From positions 141,722,001 to 141,786,000 of the forward strand of contig CM059584.1 of the NCBI GenBank assembly GCA_030407085.1: DNA of 64,000 bases. Direction: 5' to 3'. Source of the DNA: Trichopria drosophilae. Taxonomy: Eukaryota; Arthropoda; Insecta; Hymenoptera; Diapriidae. Every line of letters starts with the position of its first letter. Within the stretch, counting starts at the first letter, position 1. The notes under the pieces are model-generated. The model was given only the letters and a program-made list of their open reading frames with translations. It was not told the origin of the DNA and ran no database searches. The position numbers were made by a program, and so were the translations under genes. This document shows positions 46,851 through 57,889 of this stretch, in pieces.

Positions 46851-48313
46851 CCCTTTTCGTCCCAAAAGTTCGGAATTTGGACACAACTTTCAACAATGTA
46901 ACTTTTATTTCAAACGTCGTTAAAAAACATTGAAATAAGTCAAAATCGAGAGATTTGGACCTCCTCTTTCAAATGCCGTGGTCAGAATCAGCCGGAAATT
47001 TCAGAGAAAAAAGTTATGATCATTTTTTCGAAAAAAATACTGATTTTTTCGACGTTTTTTCCCAATAATTCAGTTTTTTGACATTGAAAAGGGCAGTGCT
47101 GATCATTGCAAAACTAACTAATCGCGTCTTTTTGCTCTGACCATTGTTCTCCCGTCTGATTTTTTTCAACAAACAAAATGGCGGCTTCAAGATGGCGTCT
47201 CCAAGTTGTAATTTTACATTTTCTCCCACAAATATTGATTATTTGACAGCATAACGGTTCAAATCGCGGAGAACTGGGATGAAATGTTATTATTATCATT
47301 TGTGGATACTTACTCCTATCATGATTCATTCATAACCTCAAATTAGTCTTGTACAATGGGTTTTTACCGATATTTTGTCTGATTTTCACTCAATTTCTGA
47401 CGTTTCCGTATCACTACGTACGTATGAAATTGAAAATGACCATATATGATTGTGACCTATGAAGAATCTGTTTATAACCAACAAATTGAGTGCAGGTCAA
47501 CCCACATCTTATACAAAATACAAAACAAAACACAAAAATAAAAAACAAATATTTCTCATTGCCTTCACGTGTGTTTAGAATACAAGAAAATGAAAGTAAT
47601 AAAATTAAAATAAAAAAAAAATGCAGAAAAGTATTTTAAAAATAAAAAAATATCGAACTGTACTAAATTTGTAGGTTATAAACCGATAATTAATCGGTCA
47701 TAAGGGTATTTGGTCATTTTTAATTCCACACATAAGTAATGTTACGGAAACGTCGAAAATTGTGTGAAAATTATACAAATAATCGGTATAAACCCATTGT
47801 GTCTAACTAATTTGAGGTTATGAAGTTATGAATAAATCATGATGAGAATAGGTATTCACAAATGATAATAATTACTTTTTCATTGCAATTCTCCATGATT
47901 TGAGCCGTTACACCTTCAAATAATCGATATTTGTGCGAGAAAATTCAAACTTACAACTTCCAGACGCCATCTTGAAGCCGCCATATTGTTTTTTGAAAAA
48001 AAAATCCGACGTGAGAAGAATGGTCTGAGCAAAAAAACGCGATTAGTGTGTTTTGCAACGATCAGCACTGCCCTTTTCAATGTCAAAAAAAGCAATTATT
48101 GGGAAAAAACGACAAAAAAATCAGTATTTTTTTCGAAAAAATGGTCATAACTTTTTTCTCTGTAATTTCCGGCTGTTTGTGACCACGGCATTTGAAAGAG
48201 GAGGTCCAAATCTATCGATTTTGACTTATTTCAATTTTTTTTAACGATGTTTGGAATAAAAGTTACATCGTTGAAAGTTGTGTCCAAATTCCGGACTTTT
48301 GGAACAAAAAGGG
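46851..48313. mobile_element. piggyBac-like giant palindrome, TTAA target sites
   Basis: The element begins TTAA-CCCTTTTCGTCCCAAAAG (46847 onward) and ends CTTTTGGAACAAAAAGGG-TTAA (48314-48317). Inverted similarity continues for about 640 bp per arm. Landmarks are AGATTTGGACCTCCTCTTTC with GAAAGAGGAGGTCCAAATCT, AAAATGGCGGCTTCAAGATG with ATCTTGAAGCCGCCATATTG, and CCTCAAATTAGT with ACTAATTTGAGG. Only about 180 bp at the centre (47490-47670) is unpaired, and it is A-rich. The flank is CTC before TTAA and GAG after it, extending the symmetry. There is no transposase; this is a non-autonomous foldback copy. Confidence 0.88.
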
Positions 48314-48439
48314 TTAAGAGAAAAATGTTCCTAAGAATGTCTCTAAGCAATTTTATTCCATAATGACAGCTTGCACTCCATGTTTCCGCGGAAGGTATCT
48401 AAAGTACTAGATTTTTTATTGGCTTTTTAATAAAATGTT

Positions 48440-49105
48440 AGTTTTGTTAAAATCAAAATAGCGGATTCAATTCGGCGGACTCAAATTTTAAAAATACATC
48501 GATTTTTATGGTTATCTGTACCTTTGCGTATTTTGAGTCGCTGATTAAGAATTTATTCTGTATTGTGGCGAATCCAAAGTATCGGGCACAAAATACGAAA
48601 TATTCTTTGATTTATGTGATTTTTAATATCCGCCTCATTTTCAATTTCAAAATGGCAGCTGAAATATGACGGATCATAATGTTTACGAATAAAGTTTGAA
48701 ATTATGAAAGGGAAAAAATTGCGGCTATTGTAAATGAAAATCTTAGGAAAAAGTGTCTTGTGATTTTTATCATTTTCTTACAAAAAGTACGAAATTTCCA
48801 TAATGCAATTATAAGATTGAAATTATGAACATTTTTTGTTTATTTCTTTCATTTGTAAATTATTGTTTATATATATTAACAGCGACCCAAAAAACATACG
48901 AATATTGAAAGTCACGAAATCAATGAATATTTGATATTTCCCGTCCGTTTGGGTTCGCCATCTCGAATTTCGAAAATCTGATGAATGAATGATTTCGTAA
49001 TCAGCGAATCACAATGAACAAAGTTACTGAAAACCACAAAAATCGATTTATATTTAATATTTTGGATCCGCTTTATTAGATCCGCCAGGTTGATTTGAAT
49101 AAATC
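48440..49105. repeat. AATGGCGG-module cluster, converging copies
   Basis: Plus-strand diverged copies on the left (48460-48680) show AAAATAGCGGATTCAATTCGG, GAGTCGCTGATTAAGAATT and AAAATGGCAGCTGAAATATG. Minus-strand copies on the right (48885-49100) show AGCGACCCAAAAAAC, GGTTCGCCATCTCGAAT, TCGTAATCAGCGAATC and TTGGATCCGCTTTATTAG. The two halves face each other across about 200 bp. Copies are more decayed than those at 54.2 kb. Confidence 0.7.
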
Positions 49106-49109
49106 TATC

Positions 49110-52100
49110 ATCAGGTTCGTAATTTTTATATAAAAAAATGTCTCTAAATTGGAATTGAACATACTACACTAATCAATAATCCAGAAATTCACCTATTCAT
49201 GTGGTCTCGTATTGTTATAATAACGAATAATTGTTACAAGATTTAATAAGTCTTCTTGTTCCCTCAACTTTTCACCGACTCTAAAGTCGGAATAAACAAA
49301 AAGCAGAATCCTATTTTATATACTGAGCATTCAGTTGGGATAATGTATTTCCAAAATAACCTATGAAAAAAGGTATTTCAACATTCTTAAACTTGTGTGT
49401 CTTATAAAATATAATTAAATTTCTAGTAAAACTGAAACGCATAACTAGAGTTTCTCAGTTTTTAAAAGTATTGTAGAATGTTAGCAACATCTGGATTTCA
49501 TTAAATGTTGAAGAGGTTCTGCACTTTTCACAGGGATGTTTACAAGGTCTTTGATTACTTAGCTTTCAACTGTTTCTAATTAATATACAATTTTTTAAAA
49601 TTTAGAAAATATTTTGAAATATTTGTTTATATTTTATCATATTGTGCAAAATATTTTGAGGACGATTCTTCAGTATACATAATATTTCGATAGGATAAAA
49701 TAAATTTGAAGACAATGGTTCTACACTTAATACATACATCAGCTCACAATTTACTTTAAGGAAATTAAAAAGACATTCGATTAACTGTAAAAGCTCTATG
49801 TAACAAGATTGTAGAAATAATATAGAATATCAGGGATTAGTGTATACTATCTCCCTTCTTTAATATTGTTCAAAATATCATGTCTTATTCTTTATAGATA
49901 AACGTTTTGTTATTTACTCTTTACGCTCTAATTAAACACAATAATTAGGGTTTCAGTCACTTCAGATAAAAATAAAAAAAAACTGAAGGTTCAGAATTTA
50001 TTAAAATAATTTTGATCATTGTTCCTGTTGATATTCGGTATGACAAATAGTTGCACTACATAATATTTAAAAAACTTCCCAGAAATTAGTTATTTGAAAT
50101 AAATTAAAACGTCTTTGGTGGTATATACTTATTTTTTTGCTGTATAGAATATTAGAAATTACCTATGAATTCATCGATCAATGACCTCATAAGAAGAATC
50201 ATTTTCACAGCATAAATAAAACAAAATATTTTGCAGAACTCCTGTTAATTGAAGGGTTAGTAACAAAAAACAATGGTTAAAGGCTATCTGAATAAAAGTA
50301 AATGTATCGTAATAAATCCAACAGAATTCATATTATGTGATTTCTTATTTCGTGTAGAATATTTCCGAGTGCATATGTATAGTTAATCAGTACTTGCCTA
50401 CTTTGCTTATAATTTTCGGTTGGTAACAACTAAATTCAGTATCATCTTATACTGGTCTTATCTGTATCCGTTTTATCTCACCGAATTCTGCTTTGATCTC
50501 GAAAAGTATAGGACCGCTGAAAGGCTGATTTATTTAACGCCAAAGTATTTTCAGATCTTAATTATCAAGCAGTGCGTGTCGACAAAGTTGGGTTCAGCTA
50601 AACTAAAAATGTCAGCCGATAAAAGTTCGTTTCCTGGCTCCGATCTATTTCGCGCAAATTACTTCCGTTTTGCTTTTATTTTCTGAAATGTGTAAAAGAA
50701 TGGTGTTCCCTTCATTTTAAATATATTTTTACTTTATTTATTTAGGATATCTTTGTATCCATATTAAAAATCCTGAAAATGTTCCAAAATTTAGGATATC
50801 AGAAAATCTGAATGATATACTTCATCCATAAACTGAAAAAAGGGTTTATGTAAGAAGATTTGTTGGCATAAATAAATCTGTTTGGTTAAAATGATTTACT
50901 ATTTACTAATTCTTATTTTTGTTAAATAAACCTTTCCTTAGTGTCATTACTAAAATAGTTAGTGAATATTCACAAAATTTTGCTCTCGAACAGAAATATA
51001 TGTTAAGATTTGGTACGTAAAGATAAAAAATTTGACTTCAATTGTCATTTTGGAAGCACCTTCTTTAATCTTCTCCTTTTTTATTAATTCGACATGAAAA
51101 TATTAATTGAAAAATCTTTCTTTATTTTGTTATTAATTGTTTACAATTTTTTACATTATAACCAAATTTTATTAAAATTTTGGTTCAACGACAATAAATA
51201 TTCTTTAAATCTTTATAAAATAGTGTGTTCTTAGACGTTAATGAGATAGATACCAGTTATATTTTGTTTGTACAATAATATTTTGTAAAGTTGTAGCAGC
51301 TTGATAAACAATGAAGCCAAGGTTTACATAACACTTCATTTCCTCAATGAACATACTTCGAATGAAGTAAACCAAGTTCAGCGAGTTACAAAAAAGTGTT
51401 ATCCGAATACCAGAGCTTGGTAAACACGAAACAATGATGCAATGCCATTGGCTACCGATAAAAAAGAAGTTGGAGAAGCGAAATCCTATTAAGTCGATAC
51501 TTCCCATTAACTAACTTCGAGAATAAAGTTTGTTGATAAGTAGCGATTACGCAACTGCACTTAATCAAGAATTATAAGGCGTCCCAGTTTATCGGTACAA
51601 ATATAGTTCAGCCCCTTTCTTTTTTTAGTATGTGCTTTATTACTTCGAACATTGCGATTATTTATTTTACCGATCAGTTTCAACGCAATCTAATTCGAGC
51701 TTCCATTAATCCATGGCGAGTTTAATCAAGCAGGGACCTAAGCGAGGTCTTATCGACAGGCATTCAGATACCCCCCTGACCGAATGAACCCAATACGTCT
51801 TCGAATGGCGCGTCAAGATTATGACGTCGAGAATTTTTTTTTAACACCACAATATATGTGAATTTACATATTACATTTAGTAAGTGGCTGTTTTCTATGC
51901 CTCGGTTCATTTGAATAACGCGTTGCGGACACTCGAACCGAGTGCCACTGGAAGCAAGTAGGGAGATAATTAGCACGAGATGGTTAAGAGCCCGTTATCT
52001 CAAGAAGTTTGTTCAGGTGGAAATCAGGTCTTTGAAGAATATACTTTGTTATATTTTTAATATTAACTCAAAAAGAAAATATTAACGACAATAATGCTAA

Positions 52101-52440
52101 AAATGGGAAGAATATTTATGCAATTGTACATTGCACGCGCAAAAATGGAATATTTGATTTAACTATCTCAGAAATTCAATAGTTAATCGAAGGAATAAGT
52201 TTGTAAAAGCGAAGTTAAATTTGTTGAATTGTTAAACAGAAAACTCGCAAGACATTTTGACAACCTTTTCAGTTATATTTGGTAGTGATTTTATACAAAA
52301 CGAGCAAATATTTCTATATTAGCACATTTACAGTTTTTATTGCAATGATAACTGAATGTATTATTAATTAAAACAAAAACAAAGATTTTCCACAGGTAAT
52401 GCCCAACATATTTCCAAGTTACCAGCGTTAGGTACGTGAG
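49110..52440. other. AT-rich non-coding stretch, nothing recognised
   Basis: No gene, element end or tandem array recognised. Somewhat GC-richer patches occur near 51380-51800 and 51890-51960 but have no identifiable content. Confidence 0.45.
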
Positions 52441-52444
52441 AAAA

Positions 52445-53560
52445 TCGAATTTTTGCAATAACTCGGTTCTTTTTGAAGTTATGTTAACGAGTCAAAGTTC
52501 ATATTATAGTTATTTATTAGCTCTAAAATTCACGTTTGAGGCTCTCTGGCCTACATTGAATATTTCTCTTATTGTAGCCAATTTTTGCGATTTTCCTCGC
52601 CCAACTTTTTTCGCCAGCTAACGAAATATCACTATAAAGAAGTTGTAGGCCATAAAAAAAAAGAACAATTGGATCCATAATCGGAAGATTTGAACCCATG
52701 GGGAGTATTTTAAAGTCACAGAATTGACGAAATACGTCTTGGTATTCGCAAAACTCGTTTTTCGCCAATTCTTTAACCCTTAGAAGCAAGGTGGTATCCC
52801 ACGTTACCACCGTGATTTTTTTTATTTTTGCTCATTTAAATTGCAGTTAACGCATTTGGATCGGTGTTTTTGCTACACAGATTTAAAAAATTCGAAACGG
52901 ACGATTCAAGATGGCGGACCAAGGTGTAAAAAGTTTCTTGATCGGGTTGAAAGTGAGTACACGGGGGTTTTCGTGGTCGCTGATGACGACTCCGACTACA
53001 GAATTGGAAATTTGAATATGGCGGATCCAAAGTGGTAGACCAGAATGTTAAAATGTCATAATTCGCGACTGAAAAATTCATAGTTATTCGTCATTTAGTT
53101 CTAAATTGTTGGTCGAAAATAAATAAAGTTATTATTGGTTTGCTATCTAATACCAGTTTCATATCAATCTAGTAACTTTTCAACATTACGGTCCGCCATT
53201 TTGGATCGGCCATATTATTAAATTTTAAAAATCTGAGTTCAGATTCGTAATCTGTGACCTCGAAAAGTGGTTTCAATTTATATCGAATCACATGGTATTA
53301 AGGGTTAAATCGTTCGCATTTTCAAGGCCTACATCTTCTTCCTGTATGATATTACGTTAGCTGTTTAGCGAAAAAATTTAGACGCGAAAAAACGCAAAAA
53401 TCGTAACTTTTCCCCTTTTTTTTTGCTATAACAAAATAAATATTCATGGCAGGTCAAAGAGCCTCCCAGATAAATTGTAGAACTTGAAAATATCTTTAAT
53501 ATGGACTTTCACTAGTTAACATAAGTTCAAAAAGAACTGAATTATTGCAAAAATGGTGAT
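52445..53560. mobile_element. Composite inverted-repeat element with ~200-bp outer arms
   Basis: The outer arms (about 52445-52650 and 53322-53560) are reverse complements. TTTTTGCAATAACTCGGTTC matches GAACTGAATTATTGCAAAAA. ATGTTAACGAGTCAAAGTTC matches GACTTTCACTAGTTAACAT. CAGCTAACGAAATATCA matches TGATATTACGTTAGCTG. GAAGTTGTAGGCC matches GGCCTACATCTTC. The left arm has about 100 bp extra before the inner element. Between the arms lies a TTAA-CCC-bounded unit (52777-53304) with the AATGGCGG module. Confidence 0.75.
52777..53304. mobile_element. 528-bp TTAA-CCC element carrying the AATGGCGG module
   Basis: The ends are TTAA-CCCTTA (from 52773) and TAAGGG-TTAA (to 53308). Terminal inverted similarity beyond CCCTTA is weak. 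Inside, a plus-strand module copy (GATTCAAGATGGCGGACC, then GGGGGTTTTCGTGGTCGCTGA and a second ATGGCGGATCCAA) faces minus-strand text (GGTCCGCCATTTTGGATCGG, TTCGTAATCTGTGACCTCG). It could be a piggyBac-like insertion nested in the outer inverted repeat, or the core of one large element. Confidence 0.6.
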
Positions 53561-53749
53561 TTCGAACTTCGATGGCTCGGCAATCAAATTTTAAGCCTCA
53601 GATCCAATTTTGGAAAAGGAACTTCCGGTTCAGTTTTTCATCATTTATCTCCTAGTAAATATACATATCTAAACAATTATCAAAAAGTGTTTTAATGTCG
53701 CTCGTATCCTCAACAACCATTCTACAAATCCCTTAAAGCGACTTTTCTA

Positions 53750-53860
53750 TCTAAGCGACAGTGAAAACCGAGAAACTCTAATTGGAGTGAATATTCACTT
53801 TTGCAAATAGTGACATTATTTTATTCTATTGTAAGAGCGAATATATCTCTCTAATAGTTA
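53750..53860. repeat. Fragment of the AGTGAA family
   Basis: AGTGAAAACCGAGAAACTCT and GGAGTGAATATTCACT resemble the inner part of the 54036 element's left arm, with CTCTCTAATAGTTAGTG at the end. No complete terminus is seen. Confidence 0.55.
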
Positions 53861-54035
53861 GTGTGTTTGAAACTTTTATTTTACTCATAAGAAAAAATTA
53901 ATTTAATCAAGATATATTTTTCATAGTTTTACTTTGCGGCAACAAAAAACATCTTTGAGTTCGTAATAATAGAGAAAATATTAATTTCATATTCCATTCT
54001 AATAAAAAGCTGCAATGTGAAGTACAATATACGAG

Positions 54036-55028
54036 TACTCTCTAAACTTCTTGAAGTGAGAATTCACTCTTTGGTTATATTAGTGAAAACCGAGCAACTC
54101 TCGTAAAAGAGTGAATATTCAACTCTTTAACCACTTCAATGGTAATGGATCATATGTGTACATTTTGCAATAACTTTTACAATTCTTAATGAATTTGTAT
54201 GAAACTTCGTATACCAAGATATTTTGGGTCGCTGAATCCGAATCTGTCGTCAAAATGGGAAAATTCAAAATGGCGGATCCAATATGGCGGCTGTAAATTT
54301 GCTAAATTTATTAAAATGTGCGGCGCTCATTTTTCTTTATACGGAAAACAGCTGAAAATTGTTACTCGGGGGTTTTCGGGGTCGCTGATTACGAATCTGA
54401 AGTCAGACTTTAAAAAATTAAAATGGCGGATTCAAGATGGCCGACGGAAATGCGAAAAATTACCCAAACTTTATGAAACTGGGTTCTCGGGGGTTTTCGG
54501 GATCGCTGATTATGAATCTGAAATCAGATTTTGAAAATTCAAAATGTCGGTTCCAAGATGGCCGACATAAATGTAAAAAATTTACTTGATTTTGATGAAA
54601 GTTGGTACTCGGGAATTTTTTGGGTCGCTGATTACGAATTTGAAGTCAGATTTCGTAAATTCAAAATGGTGGATCCAAGATGGCCGACATAAATGTGAAA
54701 TATTACTTGATTTTTTAAATGATTAATTAAATGTTAAATGATATATTTTAGGAAAAAATGGAACCGGTGTTTCACCGTTTTTCGATATCTTAAGTACAGG
54801 GCTGTCACTTCTGGCACTTTTTTTTTAAACAGCTACCACTGAAGTGGTTAAAAGTAAAATTTCAATCTAACAATATTAAAAGTTTACTCTCTCCCTCCGA
54901 GTCGTGGAGTTGACAACTCTGGTTGAAAGAGTGAATTTCCACTCCTAAAGAAATTCACTCCTTCACGAGAGTTGCTCGGTTTTCACTAATTAAAGAGTGA
55001 ATTCATACTCCAAGAAATTTAGAGAGTA
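54036..55028. mobile_element. 993-bp element of the TACTCTCTAAA family with tandem-array cargo
   Basis: The left end TACTCTCTAAACTTCTTG is mirrored by CAAGAAATTTAGAGAGTA at the right. Inverted similarity extends about 80 bp with one gap: AGTGAAAACCGAGCAACTCT on the left matches AGAGTTGCTCGGTTTTCACT on the right. No target duplication is clear. Between the termini lies a ~121-bp tandem array of the AATGGCGG module. The same family appears without this array at 12497. There is no transposase frame. Confidence 0.85.
54210..54720 (+). repeat. ~121-bp tandem array (AATGGCGG module), about 3.5 copies
   Basis: Copies of GTCGCTGA start at 54228, 54381, 54502 (as ATCGCTGA) and 54624, so the spacings are 153, 121 and 122 bp. 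Each unit reads GTCGCTGATTACGAATCTGA, AGTCAGA, AAAATGGCGGATCCAAGATGG, CCGACATAAATG, then ACTCGGGGGTTTTCGGG. The first unit has about 32 extra bases. Three successive units agree closely, so this is the best-preserved copy of the module in the window. A frame of 111 codons reads through it by chance. Confidence 0.9.
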
Positions 55029-55194
55029 CCATCTACATATCTGTCGGATGTAATAAATAAGATATTCAGTATCGAGATTATATACAAAATACAAATCCGT
55101 TTCGATAACGAGAGCGAAATAGAACCTCGAGAGTCAAGAGCACTCCAAACGGAGGCTATGGTACTTCCGTCTCATCCACACTTATAAATATGTA

Positions 55195-55325
55195 AATTCA
55201 CTCTTCTCGCAAGGTATTAACTCTTTTTGGCCAAATCCACTCTTATTGGAGTGATTTGTTTAGTCTCTTTTACAGTAGTGCAATTCTCACTCCAAGCAAT
55301 TTAAAGAGGCAATTCTCTATATGTT
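55195..55325. repeat. Fragment of the AGTGAA family
   Basis: AATTCACTCTTC at the left and TTCTCACTCCAAGCAATTTA at the right match the right terminus of the family. CCACTCTTATTGGAGTGA forms a short palindrome inside. It lies about 170 bp beyond the 54036 element. Confidence 0.55.
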
Positions 55326-55429
55326 CTCATATTCTGTGAATAATATCATCCAACAGGATTATGAAGCTGCGGAAAAGATCATCGAGTAGCCAAATATCAA
55401 AGCTCCTGCAATAAAACCTGTCATTTCGA

Positions 55430-56340
55430 TCGTTCGTTCGTTTTAGATTCGCATACGACTCGTCTCCATGAAGCTTGCACCTTGCATTTCTTCCCGGGTT
55501 CATAAATCCCAGCCTCGAGCTGGGGAAATCTCGTATAGTAAAAATATTTCTTCCTTCCAAGTTCATCGCAACGTAAATTCAGGATAATTAATCGGCCATC
55601 ATCGTCGGACGTATAAATATACACTTGGCGCATACACGACGAGGACTGAGTACTTTCGCGCGCGCGAGTCAGGGGGACGAGTCATTCATAAAAATAACGT
55701 GCACGCGAGCTCTACTACATACTATACACATCCACCACTACCAATACCATTACGTATTACGCGCACACATACACAAGGTCAGTACGTTGCAGCTTGTACT
55801 TTCCGCGAGACGGAAACGACGTTTCTGTGTAGGTATAAAGAAAGAGAGAAAGTGGAAGTTGTACAACGTTCGAGTACTGGCGATCGGGTACCATCGGCAA
55901 GTACCGGAACGTACCGCTAGGTACATAAATACTGGTACAGTAAAATGGAGTGCGTTTTAACTCTATTAAAACGTAATGGCGGAATGATTATCGCGGCCAT
56001 GCTGACGTATTCGGGATTATTAATCGCTCTGCGCACTTTGTTGCTGATCGACGTAAGGCAACAGCTGCAGCAAAACTACCCATTCATGAATGGCCTATAT
56101 GGTTTTAGCGGGGAGGCGCATGCGCGATGCTGTATCTGGTGTAAAACAGAACCGAATGAATGAAAGCGCGAGAGAGCGATCGCTCGAAACTACACACATC
56201 CGCCAAATGAAAAAGCGCCTTAGCTGTTCTCCACGCTGCGATGTCTTTCATTCAGGATTCCAGTAATTGAAACGACAATGGGGAGTTACGACCAACGGCG
56301 TACGATTACGTGAACTACTCTACGCTCGGACTGGATGTGG
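55430..56340. other. GC-richer, CpG-dense island
   Basis: About 900 bp with dense CpG, including CGCGCGCGCG at 55658 and GCATGCGC near 56119. Frames of 70-111 codons overlap on both strands. It carries a TATAAATA at 55612 and a GGTCAGT initiator-like string at 55774. This is the most promoter-like island, but no transcript structure can be fixed. Confidence 0.4.
55612..55619 (+). promoter_or_regulatory. TATA-box candidate
   Basis: TATAAATA lies within CGTATAAATATACAC, identical to the string at 11051. CpG-dense DNA follows. The nearest good initiators (TCATTC at 55682, TCAGT at 55776) are too far for a standard 30-base spacing. Confidence 0.3.
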
Positions 56341-56583
56341 ATTTTTTTGTATAATTCTAAGGAATTGGATTTTGATGAGATCTTTATATCATTAATAACA
56401 TTTCAGTCAAGTACGCGAAAAACGCACCGGAACAACTATTTCCTTTCATTAACTCGATTCGTAATAAGATAATAAGGATACCTGATTATGGCACCCGGTG
56501 TAGCTTACTGCTATGAAAATAAGATTTTTTTCACAGTCTACAGCCTAGAAAAATTTCTTAAATATAATAAATTTTCGGAAAAA

Positions 56584-56675
56584 TTTTCCGTTTATCCAAG
56601 AAATAACGTCTTTAAAGAACTTTTCACTTAAGAAACTACTTACGGAAAAGAAGATAGAATTTTTTACTTATTTAT
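56584..56675. repeat. 92-bp direct repeat, copy 1
   Basis: The stretch from TTTTCCGTTTATCCAAG to GAAGATAGAATTTTTTAC is repeated at 57052-57142 with one single-base indel. It begins TTTTCCGT and contains ACGGAAAA, so each copy can also fold back. The near-identity of the two copies suggests a recent duplication or terminal-repeat relationship. Confidence 0.9.
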
Positions 56676-56702
56676 TTGTATAATGGACACTCGGTTTTAA
56701 AG

Positions 56703-57074
56703 ATGAGCTTCTTCAATTGGATTTTTCATCAATTTGGAAGGGAATCTTTAAAACTTCTGAAGGAATGGACACTTATTAATAGAATACTTGCGATTTTAAT
56801 CATGCAAAGGATTTTTTTGTTAAGATGCCGAAAATATTCATTCTTACCGAAACATATCTTATTTAATCGTTTTACACACAACACTTCATTTTATTCCTCT
56901 AAATTCCTTTTTCAACATAATATTTGCATTTTAAATTATAAAAGAAGATTATTGAATTTAGAAATTTCTGATGTTATTGATCACATTAATTTTTTACGCA
57001 ATAGAAAACGTTTTATTTTTAAACTTATTTCTGAAAAATTACCTTTTGTTATTTTCCGTTTATCCAAGAAATAA
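56703..57074 (+). pseudogene. Broken reading frame resembling Penelope-like element N-terminus
   Basis: From the first ATG at 56703 there are 123 codons; the frame is open from 56676. The protein is basic and leucine/isoleucine-rich, with RIFLLRCRK near the middle and LLNLEISDVIDHINFLR near the end. These phrases recall the region upstream of the reverse transcriptase in Penelope-like elements as I remember it; that is family memory, not a search. The frame then runs into the second copy of the 92-bp repeat and stops at its TAA, so the natural C-terminal part is absent. No reverse transcriptase or GIY-YIG domain is present nearby. It could instead be an unrelated frame. Confidence 0.35.
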
Positions 57075-57142
57075 CGTCTTTAAGAACTTTTCACTTAAGA
57101 AACTACTTACGGAAAAGAAGATAGAATTTTTTACTTATTTAT
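57052..57142. repeat. 92-bp direct repeat, copy 2
   Basis: This is the second copy, 468 bp downstream of copy 1, one base shorter (TTTAAGAAC against TTTAAAGAAC). Together the copies bracket the broken reading frame, as terminal repeats of a truncated retroelement or a tandem duplication would. Confidence 0.9.
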
Positions 57143-57239
57143 AATAAATACACAGTAAAAAAATGGTTATTGCGTTAAGGGAAACATTTTATAAAATTAA
57201 AACACGTGGTTATAAAATATAGTTGATTTACTACTTATA

Positions 57240-57615
57240 AGAGGTTTTTGGGGTCTAATATTACAAATATGATGTTAGAGGTGGAAAATTCAAAATGACG
57301 GATTCAACGTTGCATTTTTTACCAAAATATAATACCGGATTCATCATTCAGCCGAAAATTACTTTTTCTTACTAATATTCTCTTCAAAATCGGAATTCAA
57401 AAGCCCCGAGTAGACTTTTCCAACCAAAAGTAGTTAAAAAAAATTTAAAAATTCCGCTATATTGGATCCGCCATTTTGAATTTTCCATTTCTGATATCAC
57501 ATTTGCAATCGGAGACCCCGAATATCTGCCAGTGAACACTATCCGCCGAAAACGGTAAAAAATGTTAAACAATTTCGCCATATTCAGTCCGCCATTTTGA
57601 ATTTGTGTAATATTG
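57240..57615. repeat. AATGGCGG-module cluster, converging copies
   Basis: The left, plus-strand copy has TTTTTGGGGTCTAATATTAC and AAAATGACGGATTCAACG. The right, minus-strand copies have ATTGGATCCGCCATTTTGAA, TTGCAATCGGAGACCCCGAA and AGTCCGCCATTTTGAAT. The halves face each other across about 130 bp. Confidence 0.75.
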
Positions 57616-57889
57616 CATAATATTCATAATCAGAATTTTCCGAAATCATTGAATATATGATTTAACAAATTATCGAGCGTCGTGGGAATAAAATAAAGTA
57701 AGCCATTTTGTTAATATGAGTAGAACAAGTAAATTACACTGGGTAACAAAAAAAAGCCGATTCTAGTTTATCTTAAAATTCTTTTGTTTATTGAATCTTT
57801 AGGTCTCAGTGAGCAAAAAAAGAAGTCACAAAAGTTTTTCATTCGGTCAGTTCCATGAAAATCGAGATATAAGTGCGAAAAAATTGCTT

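Noticed and set aside
54199..54534. 111-codon frame with internal protein repeats
   Set aside because: Reads through the 121-bp tandem array; the unit is not a multiple of three, so the frame shifts between units and the repeats are not protein repeats.
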